Below the pieces are notes generated by a model. That model was not told where the DNA came from and did no database searches. It was given only the letters and a program-made list of their open reading frames with translations. 64,000 bases of DNA from Lethocerus indicus (taxonomy: Eukaryota; Arthropoda; Insecta; Hemiptera; Belostomatidae): the NCBI GenBank assembly GCA_019843655.1, contig JACDQD010000006.1:17874246-17938245 (forward strand). The letters run 5' to 3'. Of this stretch, positions 50,250 through 62,235 are shown in pieces (position 1 is the stretch's first letter; each line of letters starts with the position of its first letter). The position numbers were made by a program, and so were the translations under genes.

Positions 50250-53200
50250 AACCCCACTCTGGCTCCCTCCGGTCTCCAGTATTAACGGAATACAAATTGC
50301 GTAAATCTGCTCTCCGTGTTAACTGCTAACGAACGCCGCCTTCTTCATTTCCGCAGTCATTAAGATAGAGCTTTTTGTAATCTCCAGTAAGGAGTCGGAT
50401 GGAGGGTGAGGCCCCCCTCGCTCTTCGGACTTAATGAGAAGAAGCGGCCCCCTCTCAGAGTTTCGAACCCCATCCCCCACCCATGGTTCCCTGTTATTAT
50501 ATAGCCGGTTCCCCAAGTCCTTCCTACTTCTGATACCCGACACCCCTAATCCTACCGCACCCCCCTCGGTCTTCTGTTTGGGGACTTATCTCAGCCCCCC
50601 ACCCTCTCCTGGACCATGACCTGATAAGCCGCCGTTCTCGAGTATATATGTTCGCGGTTTTAATTTTAAAAAACGGAAGCTCAACTCGGAACATAAAATT
50701 TTAACTGGTCGTCGTTAGGTCGAATCGAAGCTACAGTCGGAGGTATGGTTGACGGTCCACCATTCATTAAATTTGAAAGCGAGGACGAATCAACATAACC
50801 CAAATTTATATTTTTCAAACTGAAAGAGAAAATAACACACTTCTAAAATTGCAGCGATTATTTTGACCTTCGTCTTAGATCAATACGTTTATCTCTGAGA
50901 TCAACGAACTCAGAAATCTCGATAGACATGACGGGGAAAACTAATTTACGTACATTAGAATAATAAGAAATACACTTAATAATTAGCTATCAAGAATGGG
51001 AGTAGTAGAATAGAGGGATAGGCTGAAAAATCACCAATAAAATGCGTGCGCAAGAGAGCACAGGATTTACACAGGCCGGGTTGAACAGTTGAAGGGGTGA
51101 GGGGACGGAAAATTGTTTGAATAAATTTCAGTGAATTATTACAGAGTCCCAGCAGCGGCAATAATATGAACGAAGCCGGCAATTTAAATTTTCGGACGCC
51201 GGGATTTAATTCTATTTCTTTTTTCCTACAGGAGAATTAATTGACTCACGGGCCTATTAATTGGCCCGGGGCTATAATTCGCATTGAAATAAATTACAAT
51301 TGAACGAAGTTTTAATAGCGTTCGGCATAATATAAAGGTCACACCTACAAACGAAATAAACATACGTAACTATAATATTAATCGTATTTTTTCCTGAATT
51401 CATTAAGTACTAACTTGGTCTTATAATAATCACAGTGACAATGCGGTCAATTCGGCTCATAATTACAAGTGATATCACTAATTTAATGACAGTACCGAGA
51501 ATGCTATAGTCTGAATACATATACATTTATTTATACATACACAAATGTAAACATACATATATCTTACTGCTCCATTTCATCAGAGAATATGGTTGAGTTT
51601 AAATTCTGTCACACCGATTAGTTCTAATATATATAACGTATTTTATATATAAATAACCTGTGCCAAGGTTAAAGATTTAGATATCGTGATTATGTATGTA
51701 TATATATCCAAGAATATATATTTTTGTTAATGAGGTCAGTAATAAGTTGTGCTGATTAGCGGACAGAGGGAGACTACTGAGGGTTGTTTTAAACGCGGCC
51801 CAGAGATTCTACTTTAATTAAGGTGGGGGAGGGCAGACCCGAAGGGGTAGATTCCCGGTAAACATCTGGTTTTACTGGAACGAAGGGCCGGGAATAATTT
51901 GGGTGACCCGAGATGATGAAGGGGTCGACGACAGCTGTTCTACAACTCTGCCCCTCCACCTACCCCCACACCAACCATCCCCCTCAATACGGAGTTAAAA
52001 TCCGACAAATTCCCGGTGCAAACTACAACTGTTAAAGTCCATTTTGGAATTCTGCAAAACGACTAATTCGAGTTTGGTCGCCTCCACCAATCGGTGCCAG
52101 AATTCGGGCCCGCGGAATTAAATGAATATCTCTCTCACAGAGCATTTCTACCTGGCGTTATATTACGGTGGAGAAAAATATAAAAGTTGATTATCTCCTT
52201 ACAGACCCCCTTAATAAAATTTTGGAATGGAATGTCAATAATGATATGTATATAATACTTCTATTTCACTCTCTTTAGACAATTACATTATCATAACATT
52301 TTTGTTAACAATTAAAAATAAATTAATAAGTTCTTATTACTATGGTTAGATAACGATAATGCTCTTATTATTTTAATAAGTGCGCATAATTTGAACTAAA
52401 ACACCTAGGACCATTGATTATGTTTTGAAATTTAAATATCAATTAAATTCGTGTAATTTAAAAGTTAATTACATTCTATCATAAGCATTATTATTCTTTC
52501 TTGTTTAGGCTGTTGTAGGAATCTGAACACACTGTGATTTCTACAATTTACAATTTTATGAGCGAAAAATACGCTTTTACAGCCTTTTGGTACGAAAAAT
52601 GTTATCGTTTCGCTAAAACGTCATGTTCGCCCAGTAATCCCGATAGTACGGACAGCTTTGCATGTAGGATGGCTATGCCTACCGAAATTAATAAACACCG
52701 TGAATCATGAATTGACCAATAAGGTTTAATTACAAATTAATAACAATATTACGTAAAAACATTCAATTAAGTATATTTTTTCAATTGAAATAATACGTTT
52801 AATCAGAATGGCTCTGCGGTCCCGTGCCCCTAATAACCGTCTGTACTCTGTTGTTCCCTACACAATCCCAATAATTATCCTCGGCTGAAATTGCGGTAAA
52901 GCAATGCAATTTCGTTGCTATAGATCATTCAAAATTAGGGACTTGAAAGAAAAAAATCTGTGTTTATGCAAATACCTTGTGTTTTTGGAGAATGGTGCTG
53001 CTTACACCATTTAGAGTTCTTTCTTCATTCTCATATTATATTTGGGGAGTGAATAATGAAAATATATTATACGATAAATGTACGACCGGAGTTTATACTA
53101 TTTCAAGGTGCATTACTATTTCGAAAATGGTTATTTTTTCAGAAGGTACCTAAAAAACAACACGAGTTTTAAATGATTAAAATGAATACTTGGTTGAATG

Positions 53201-53619
53201 GTGGATCACAATAAAATAAAATAATATCGCTTCCAAATGAGACACTAATCTATTTCCACAAAAACTGATATTAAGAAATAAAAGGAATTAGAACGAAATA
53301 GCCAATAGGAAGAAATGTATTCAATACTTTGTAGGACCACAAGTTAACTTTTTGCTACTAACTTGTCTAACATTCTATGCTAACTATTACTGTACAAACG
53401 AATTATTAAATTCCACGATATTTATTGTATACGATTTGACCAATCTCACGGCAATTAAATCTGTTTATGCCGCCGTGAGTAGTTCCCCCCACTCTCACCG
53501 GTTGCAATTGATGACTGTACTTCCGTACAAATAGAAAGAACCGGGGTCTCTTAATGAAAAAACAGTTCCAAATGAAATCTAGTGCGAGGAGAGCAAACAG
53601 GGGGATCTGAGCGAAGCAC

Positions 53620-53799
53620 CTGATACAAGGCTGGTTTTGTTGGGGTCCAGCGGCCTTAACAGATCCCACAGGTTGAACCCAATTCTATACCTGGCCGCCT
53701 TGATCTTGTTCAACGACTTCCATACACCTCCTTCCTCCCCATCGTTTCCCTGTTTCGATAAAATTTCAAACAATGTTGGCCATCGATAATTATAATTAT
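53620..53799 (-). CDS. EF-hand gene, exon a (most upstream recognised exon)
   Basis: This exon encodes residues 1-59 plus two split codons. It carries the end of an earlier module (YRWPTLFEILSK), a glycine/glutamate linker, a helix (LNKIKAARYRIGFNLWDLL) and the first nine positions of a calcium loop, DPNKTSLVS. The donor CAG|GTGCTT leaves phase 1, and the next exon supplies the rest of an Ala codon, giving the full loop DPNKTSLVSASQ followed by F. The chosen acceptor is TTCGTTAG|AT. A second acceptor, AAACAG|GG at 53749, would give a shorter exon in the same frame. I prefer the longer form because its start aligns with the second half of the next module (RVFYTMFCEYIQDEG). Since it begins mid-module, at least one more exon must lie upstream. 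Confidence 0.75.
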
Positions 53800-54137
53800 C
53801 TAACGAAATTAATTTACGGTAAAATCACAGTTAACGCACCCAGTAGCACCTCCACTTCTACATTTAGTTTTAACCCACATTCCTAATTAATTTCCACCAA
53901 ACGAATTCCCTCCTACAAACCGTAAGGAAGGTAGAAAAGTAGCTAAAGAACGGGAATTCAGATATATGCAAAAAAAAATAACTGTATTATATAACATAAC
54001 TTAACCTAACCAGGCAATAGACTCGTAATCAGTCTTACTTAAGTTACTTACGTTTTTCAAACCCATATTTATCACTTAAATAAATATAACGTATTAATTT
54101 AAGAAAACGGACAATTTTTGATCAATACAATTCTGAC

Positions 54138-54329
54138 AATAAGACATATGATTTTTTTTTAAATGGTTTATATCCAATAATATAAACAGAAAATTGGGGC
54201 CCACCAATAAATATTAGAATATGGGAATTCGGAATTAATATTTTTCTCTGTGGGACCAATAACGGTCCTGACGAGGAACGTTGAACAAAATTTGTCTGAA
54301 AAAATTAGCTTATGTCCATCGTTGATCAG
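54138..54329 (-). other. Possible upstream exon of the EF-hand gene (weak)
   Basis: A strong acceptor on the minus strand (TATTCCTCCCCAGGCAG|CT) is followed by an open frame starting LINDGHKLIFSDKF. Its spacing resembles a degenerate EF loop entered right after an intron, as in the other modules. No good phase 1 donor follows, which exon a would need, so the right edge is open and the call is tentative. Confidence 0.2.
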
Positions 54330-55416
54330 CTGCCTGGGGAGGAATACAAAGGTACATAAATACCTTAGTATCACAGAAGATACTTGTCAGTGTGTCTGCG
54401 GACGTTGCGAATATTATTATATTTTCTCAGCAATGAAGCTAATTGAACACGAATTTGCTGTATCAATCAGTACAGTGTACATTGTGGACAGGTATTACTA
54501 ATGGGACAGGAATTTACGATTCTGAAGATGGCAAGAAGCCGACATCGGTCCATAGTCGAACTAATTCAGAAAGTGGGGACTCAAGATTGGCGAGATAATT
54601 AGATGGGTTCTGAAACGTCTACGCGACCGTCTCAATCGACAGTTGAACTTTCCATTATTATTATTATTATTTCCGTTATTCGGTCTATAGGGTGTGGAGA
54701 GGAAAGACTCCGGAGAAAAGTAGGTAGCGCCTACTAATGGATGTAATGCGGTTGGCATTGAAGAACGGCGGTGGAGTGGCTAATGCGCGCCCGCTGGAGA
54801 GGTTACCGGAGCCAGCTGGAACTGGAGCCGACACTTTGAGCCATTACCTAGCGGAGCATAAATCCGGCCAAACATCCACCCAGGGAATATTACCGACCCT
54901 CGGTGGATGCCTGTCCCTAAGACCGTCGAACCACCTTCAGGAGTCGCAGCGCCTCCAGAATCTCATAGTTATTCAAATTACCACAAAGAAATGAAATCAT
55001 CATATCTTTGTATACTAGTTTAACTGATTTCTGTCCAGCTCAATAAGCAAACAACGAATCTCGACCGCTGACCTTATTTGCATATAATGCATTGTACAGC
55101 ACTGTAAAATATTTCAATAGCTCCTATTATATTTTATTGGTTAACCTAATTTAAATTGGATATTTAAAATACTTAAATCTTTTAGATGACAAATTCAGTC
55201 CAGTATTTGCACTGCCGTCGTTATATGAGTGGAGTACAGAATAGGATGCCAGCATTTCGGCGGAGCCCCTAATCACGTATCGATCCCTAATCTCTTTCGG
55301 AAAACCAGAGAGCTCGTCGTCCGCAATAAAACAAATGTTTTGCCGGTCACGAAATGGGTCGACATATCTGTGACGGGGGTGATGTGGCGGTGTTGTTGGT
55401 GGTGGATGGTTGTTGA

Positions 55417-55447
55417 GGGATGGTTGGGGGTAGTTTGGGGGTCTGGG
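55417..55447 (+). repeat. Candidate G-quadruplex motif
   Basis: Four G tracts of 3, 5, 5 and 3 bases are separated by loops of 6, 6 and 3 bases. They sit within a longer G/T-rich stretch (55374-55447). Confidence 0.5.
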
Positions 55448-56458
55448 TAGAGCTTAGCTCTCCTGCCCATCCGTAATGCTCTGTCACTGTTCCAACGTCC
55501 AACGTTGACAACGTTGAAAACAACGTAAGCCCGGTGGTTGGGGGTTTTCGAGCCCTTTAGACCAGAGGCCACATCTGTACAGAATCCCCCAAATATACAT
55601 TCCATAAGGTATATCTGTTTCTCGTGGGAGAAATGAAACGCAAATAATTTCATAATTTAATTACCGAAATTCAAAAAATCCGTACATATACGGGAATTAC
55701 TCACCCGTCGTCTACGTATTATAAAAAATGTCAGTCCTTCTCCTCACATAGAGAACAAGAGTGTAAAATTGCTAAAAATATAGTGCGAGATGTTAACAGA
55801 ATCGTTATCCTCTTTGATAACATTAACTTCAATATAATGGAAAAAATATATTAGAACTGTAATATTATATCCTCAAATAATGGGTATATTATATCATAAA
55901 TGTAAATATGTCACTGTACAATGATTTTGCCGGTATGCCATACGACCTCTGTCACATTCATTACTTCGTTGTACGTGACGACTCAGAACTCATACTGTTC
56001 CCTTCTATAGCATCTCCGAGCTGTTTAATTACTGTTCCACGATACGGCTTTACAAACTCTACGCCGTGTCCAATTCTACTGTTTTCATATAACCCCAATG
56101 AAATTTTCCTAACGCCCCACGTAAGACATTCCGTACAAGACAATCGTATAGAAGGGACCCGTATTAAAACTTATCAATATGCAAGGCTCGGGGTTCAATC
56201 CCGCGGCGATCCCCGGGAGGTGGGTTTTCGTTTGACAAGAGTCCGGGCCGGGGGCTCCCAAACGAAATTTGTATAACAGGCCTCGGCGGGGCGAAATCGG
56301 TTTTCAGGAGAGAACAATAATCGTTTCGCCGCGATGAAACTTTTGTCATAGAGGGCTCGGGGCTTTTAAGGGGAAGGGCAGGGGGCTCCAGGTGCGGCCC
56401 CCCCTCACCAAAACCATCCAGGTCCAACACTTATTCGGTATTACACGAATGGAACACT

Positions 56459-56500
56459 TCTAATGGCCCGCACCTATTACCCAGCGTGTAATTCTGCGTC
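56459..56500 (+). repeat. Dispersed duplication, unit 1
   Basis: CTTCTAATGGCCCGCACCTA and then TGTAATTCTGCGT recur, with a few changes and a short deletion, at 56775-56811. Confidence 0.65.
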
Positions 56501-56774
56501 TTCCCCACGACCCCTCCCACCCCTTCCACTATCCCACGGCTAACCCTCCGGGTTTGTTATGGCCGTGCTTCTGGTTAAAGTGTTACACACAAATTTCGAG
56601 TCTAATTTCGCAATCGCGGTCGGCACTCCGCTTTTCCTTATCTCTCCTCTTCCGTCTTTGCGCAGGACATTTCTTCCTGATATGAATTATATTCCAGATT
56701 ATTTTTCCCCGACTGGTAATCGATCGGCGAAATCATTCAAAGCCTCTCGACTGCATTCGTAGGCTTATTATATA

Positions 56775-56811
56775 CTTCTGATGGCCCGCACCTATTAATT
56801 GTAATTCTGTG
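56775..56811 (+). repeat. Dispersed duplication, unit 2
   Basis: CTTCTGATGGCCCGCACCTA and then TGTAATTCTGTGT, partner of 56459-56500, about 316 bp downstream. Confidence 0.65.
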
Positions 56812-59408
56812 TACCGGTAGACTTATATCTTGATTTTTCGAGGGCGTTATCTGTCTCATTCAGACTGAAAAATATTTTAATAATGTTTTAAAATAATGAA
56901 ACATTTAAAAATATTACCGGGTTATGTTATATCGGGAAGGACAAAAGCAATTTTTGAAAGAATTCGTCCCGCCAGTTTTGTCGCCATCGCTGCACAAAAC
57001 TATTTAATTCGGCGGAACACGATAATTTCGAAAAGCGACCGGAATATAAAGGGCGGCGGCTGCTACCCACAACACTAAGCGGGTTATCCGAACTTAAACA
57101 CGCATAAATACAATGATGCGATGCACAGACAGACACAGAGGCGTGGATACATACATACACGCGCTATCGACCCGCTCCCACAGCCGCTGCTACTAACAGT
57201 ACTAAATCTGATTAGCCGGTCACCCTTGGCCTACTAGCCCTATTAACCCTATTACTTCTCGGATTATCTCCCTTTTATAAACACCCCGATTTGATTTTGT
57301 GCGCCAAATGCAAAGAGTCGACAGGCTACCTCCCTTAGCGTGCATACAGTAAGGAAAAATTCATCCATGTGAACAAGTACAGGATTTCAAGGGAAGAACT
57401 AGTTTTTATTACATTTTAAATAATCGAGGAAGAATATTTATTTACGGATTTATTTCTATCAAACTGGAAATGTAATTTGGTGTAGAAACTGCTCACTTTT
57501 AATGGTCTGCTGAAAATTACCAATTTTAAAGTTTATTACTCCGGCATAATAACTGAAATGAAAGGAACTCATAATAATATTCAGACAAGCTAAAGCTCTT
57601 AGCTCCTAGAGTTCTTTATTATCAGAGAACTAAACGCAGTATCTGTAATGGAAAAATCCAGTTAAAAGAAGCTGACCTATTATTTAGTATGATAAGTTTA
57701 AGAGATTTTGATTGTTCTATCACTGAACTAATTTAACCTGTTAATAACCACAAATGAACTAATATATTCGAATACCCCGAGCATGAACATTGATTTTTAA
57801 GTGATTACTAACTTGCAAACTAACCTGGTATTAAGTACTGTTAGAGGGAAAAATTATATTATCAAGAGTCGAAAATATTATAATAGTGATGACAAAGTGT
57901 TTTCGCATGCTAAATAATCACAAGAAGTAATTTAAAACTAAGAAATAAAATACTGATTAAAGGAACCTCGATTTCTACACGAAAGTTTGTTAATAAATAT
58001 TCATTTAATTTGTTTTCCAATAATGCTAATACCGCGCGAAGTGTAGACAAAGTTAAGAAATATGTAATTTACTTTCAGTATTTTGGTAGTAGATTAAGTT
58101 TTGTACCTTAAATCCTGTTTGATAACGAACCCGGAGATTAGGAAAAATGCGCAAACGGCCGATTTAATGGCGCAACGTATTAAAATTTTATTTTCGGAAA
58201 ATTTCATGGAGAATTAAACTGATCGTTAATGAGCAGTACACACTTGCGAATTATTCATTTATACTGTAATTTGATTTCAATAGAAATTTCCAGGAATATT
58301 AGAGAACGGGCAACAATGCCCGGAGTATAATCAATTCTGGTTGATAACAGGTTATTGAATATAATGGGTCCCAAATCGTACGCAGTTCGCGTGACGGGCA
58401 ATTCCAATTTTACCCCTTTCTACCAAAAACCACTGGTATTACAATTGAGTACGATCAATATCAAATCGACACCCGATTGCTGTTTCTATTATTGCAATTT
58501 GAATATATAAACTACAAGTAAATAATGGTTATTCGCCAGATAAAAAAAACAAAAATTGCCAATACTGTGCTATGTGTTTTCTTCCTGGGGTTTAAAATTC
58601 GGAATCAATGTTGACGGTAACGTTTCGAAACATTTATTAGTTGATAATTAATAAATCAGATTTGTTTCGTTTGGAGTCCGGGATAAATTTGCTTATATTT
58701 CCACAAGGACTAACATATTAATATATTTCCTATGACATCATTCATGGGGCTTATTGCCCAGATAACTTTCAGCGATTTCAGGAACCGATAATGCAATAAA
58801 ATGAGTGCCTTCCTATGACGCAGTTGAACGTAGAGTGATACGAACTGAGTAAAAAATATAAAACCGCTCCCGGTCTCAGCCAGAGACAGGGCCGCTTTTA
58901 ACATTTAAAGTCGTAAAACATTTAGCGGACTCAACTCGCAGGAATGGGACGATACGGCCTCATGAAGAAATAAACCTTACCCAGCAGTAAATCTTGTTAT
59001 CTCACGGTCATTTCTTTAATGTTACATTCCGGAACAATATGAAACGCTAAGAAATGAAGATATAGTATCACTTTTGTTAATCTGTAAAAGTATTTATAAA
59101 AGTGAAAATTTTATTTGCTCCTTCCGCATTCATCTATACTAATACCTTAGCATAATTAATCCAATAACATAATAAAAACAACAATGCACCAAGTGTAATA
59201 TGCATGGCGCAATATTATAATGTGTTACTATGACAATAAAAAAGCCAGTTTCAGGACTAATACTTTGGTAGTCACAGGAACGATACATAATCTCTTCAAC
59301 TCGAGACCCCTGTATTTGTTTCTAATTCAGTTACGATTTGACGGACATTTTATTATAAGTCTTATCATAAATTAAATATTATCGTGAAAACTATGATGTA
59401 CAGCTAAG

Positions 59409-60010
59409 GTGCGGACGTACGATCGGTCGTCGGTTCCGTTACAGGCCGGAGACCGTCCTAATAAGTTCTCGGCGGTGGGCCCCGGGGGACGCCTCCGCAA
59501 CCACTTCCCCTTCAAAGGATCCCACTTTTTTTTGCTTCCCCTCCTTAGAGATGAAAAAGACCATTTTCAACTCCGGCCGAGGAGGGAGCCGCAAAAGGAT
59601 ATCTGAAGAGAGGGCGGTGTTTTTCAGGGCGTAATACCTGTGCGCGCGCATTATTTGTTAATGTCCGCCGCCGGAAAGATTGTCGGGCCGGCTATTCATC
59701 AGGGAGAATGAGTTTTGCGGGGGCCGGGGCTAAGTGCGGCCGCTCCTCCTCCCCACTGTCTCGCCCCGATGAATAAACGATGCCGGGGATTAGGAGTGAG
59801 CCCCGGCCCAGATCCCTATCACAGGCGACGAGCTCTAAGGCGCCCGCTCTAAGACGCTCGACGCCACTTCTGATCGAGACGTTTACTGATCGTATCGCTC
59901 CTGTCCACCCACCATCTAAACGCCTTCGGGCCGAGGAAATAGCGTAACGAAGGACTCTAAGAGTTAATATGTCCTCCAGCCTCACCCTCCATTAGCCTCT
60001 CCTCCAGCCG
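59409..60010. other. GC-rich island
   Basis: This is about 600 bp of GC-rich, CpG-containing sequence in AT-rich surroundings, with frames open on both strands through lack of stop codons. It is one of the better candidates for a promoter island upstream of the minus-strand gene, but nothing proves transcription. Confidence 0.35.
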
Positions 60011-61569
60011 AGGAAAATTATTTTGAATAGGACAGATCCCGTCCTTAAAAACCTCGAGTATCCAGTTTATAAAATATGGTTAGCACTTTTCAAGCATTAC
60101 ACATGAACAGTTATGCTATAACAAATTCCTTCATTCTTGCCATCCTCTGTGGTCCCAGAGAGTGTCGCGGGAATTCAACTAAAGTTCGTTGGATGCACGT
60201 GCACCGCGACGCTAGCGCCCCACTGAGGATGGCGTGCGGACGCGCTTAACTAACTTTCCACACATTAATGATTGAACAAATTTCACTGAAAAATTATTTT
60301 AATTAAATTTCACAGTGGACTCAAAAAATTGGACCAAGGTAGCAGAAATATTTTGAAACAAATTGGAATAATAACCTCATTTCCATGTAAATTGTTTTGC
60401 GAACAACAAAATAAGTTCTTGTTTCATTTTCATTTTTATTTATTTTTAAAATTGTTACATTTTTATTTTCACAAATGATTTTCTACCTTGCTAAGGTGGA
60501 AGTAAAACACAATTCTTGGATTTAATAATAATAAACTATAACAATATTGAATAATAAAATACTTCTAAAAAAGGCCCCCTATTTGGACAATACCTCAACA
60601 CACAACAACAAGACAAACGCAAACAGAGCGGAGTGTACAGAATAACTTGCGGAACGTGCGACGGAGTATACATTTTGAATTAGTGTTATGAGATTACCTG
60701 AAATAAATACGGTTTAGAGAATTTCAGAAGTAGAAGTCTACCCCAAATACCTGTATATCTCGATCTATGTGTTATTCTATCTGTCGCTGCTGCTGTCACA
60801 TTGTGATAATCTATTTATGTCGCATTTGATACCGCGTATGAATCATTACTGGGATATACCGGTCTGCAGGATGTGCCATTTTAAAAGCGTTTTGGTCCAC
60901 GTAAAATTTTTATTTTCGACTCCGTGCCCTATTTACGAGAGGGGCCCCCCGCAGGTTAAAATGCGGAGCACGCTCGAGCTGGATGCATATTCACTTTGCA
61001 TCTTGGCATAAGTGAGGGGGAAGCAGGCCGCCTCCCTACCGGGCGAGGCGTCACAATGGAGGCAACGACTGCGTGAAATTCTTAATTCCAAACAGGATTA
61101 TTTTACTTGAGCCCTCATGGAAAAATTGTTAGGTAATAGCCTACTATATCTGTATGCTTATTAATAGATAAAATCGATAAAACAAAATGTTTGTTTTAGC
61201 TTTAAACTACCTAGCGTTTGCTACAGCACTGTAATATCAGTTTTAATGACAATTGTGAATGTTATAATAATGAATGTTCCCTTAAAAACTTGTTCCCTTA
61301 TTCAAGAAATACCGCGTGATTGACATCCCTCCACGTAAAAAAAATTATATCAAATACAGCTTTGGCTCGGAATAAATTTTAGTTTTGCCCGCAATAGAGG
61401 GCTTCAATATTCGCAGAATACAAAAATGCGCAGTCATCGAATAATTGCAGAAAAAGTGTGTCAGAGTTGTTGGCAGGGGGAAGCGCGTCCGTCGCCCACA
61501 GTCGGAACTAACCCCACTGCAGTATTGACAGCTCGCTTATATCCTTAACATCCCCCTAGGGTATATATT

Positions 61570-61571
<2 letters not shown>

Positions 61572-61612
<41 letters not shown>
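61572..61612. repeat. (AT)n microsatellite
   Basis: About 41 bp of AT dinucleotides. Confidence 0.95.
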
Positions 61613-61615
<3 letters not shown>

Positions 61616-62185
61616 GGTGAAATTGCAGATTTTCAGTCTCCTTCTGGCGGCCTTTAGGGTACAAAAATGTTGGAAGTGAGGATTGACACAGGAGAGAATT
61701 AGGAAGGCCTGATTTCCAGACAACTGTCGAACGCTCTTCCAGATACCGGAAACGGTAATCCCTGCCATTTAGCTCACGTACAAAGTCCGGAATTTCCGAG
61801 TTATTGTGATAACTAACTTAAATTAAAATCGTAAAATCGTTAATCGTTAAATTAATTCGAAACTCCACACGTAGAACATTGTACTTTTAATCTAATTGTT
61901 TTACGGTTTAATATAATTTAATTTATTCCCAAATATTTACTTGAGAATGATCTTCAGATCATAAACAGTTTATTCAATGCAATTCGAACCAATTGTGTGC
62001 TTTTATAAATTCACAGAGGCCAAGTTTCCGTTTGGAGGATAAGAAGGGAGGGGGTTACCACAAATCCGGGGGGGGGGGGCAAAGTTATATTGTTATTAAA
62101 GAGCCTTTATTATTCGGCCGAGGTCAAATAATAAATAAGATTTTCAATATTCCTTTTCATCGTCGCATTCATATAAATATATCAG

Positions 62186-62205
62186 TATCGGCTAAGTAGC
62201 CGATA
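62186..62205. repeat. Near-perfect palindrome
   Basis: TATCGGCTA and TAGCCGATA flank two bases (AG), an inverted repeat with 9-bp arms. Confidence 0.8.
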
Positions 62206-62235
62206 TATATCGTCGGGGCTCAATAAATCAGAGCT

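Larger units (their letters stand above)
48402..53619 (-). other. Intron a-b (5.2 kb)
   Basis: This is the longest intron. It contains a foldback-repeat copy (49591-49939), a (GA)n tract (50217-50249), a GC-richer patch at about 50100-50630, and another at 51780-52120. The remainder, notably 52180-53400, is AT-rich and featureless. Confidence 0.65.
30170..53799 (-). other. Gene span: multi-EF-hand protein, 5' partial, 12 exons
   Basis: Twelve exons on the minus strand join in one frame, with splice phases matching at all eleven junctions, to give 739 residues and a stop. I number residues from the first complete codon of the most upstream exon. EF-hand-like loops start at about residues 51, 163, 308, 442, 557 and 671. 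Each is followed by a degenerate second half of the type Y....(V/L).Y..F...(V/I). Charged, probably helical segments lie at about 374-415 and 502-525. No signal peptide or membrane segment is visible. Proteins with many EF-hand pairs of this type are known in cilia and sperm flagella (EFCAB6-like), but I cannot assign an orthologue, and the localisation is only a guess. The start codon and promoter were not found; the first exon opens mid-module, so upstream exons are missing. Confidence 0.85.
53800..59400. other. Region upstream of the recognised exons, no certain gene
   Basis: Missing 5' exons of the EF-hand gene could lie here. The best candidate acceptor is at 54329. GC-rich patches occur at 54740-54960 and 56160-56560, an (ATT)n tract at 54656-54671, and a G-rich tract at 55374-55447. 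The stretch 57350-59400 is AT-rich and featureless. Confidence 0.5.
60011..62235. other. Non-coding AT-rich block
   Basis: This block contains an (AT)n tract at 61572-61612, a run of 12 G at 62068-62079 and a near-perfect palindrome at 62186-62205. No exon is supported. Confidence 0.5.

Noticed and set aside
54737..54994. Plus-strand open frame of 85 codons
   Set aside because: GC-rich DNA lacks stop codons by composition, and the translation shows no recognisable domain.
54935..55030. Possible exon on the minus strand (..NNYEILEALRLLK) with an AG before and a GT after
   Set aside because: Its phase 0 donor does not fit the preferred phase 1 acceptor of exon a, and the donor (AAG|GTGGTT) is weak.
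55908..56276. 122-codon plus-strand frame overlapping a protein-like minus-strand frame
   Set aside because: Both strands are open, neither matches a family I know, and no splice sites fit the neighbouring gene.
59692..59985. 97-codon minus-strand frame rich in Arg and Leu
   Set aside because: It lies in a GC-rich island where open frames are expected; no domain is seen.
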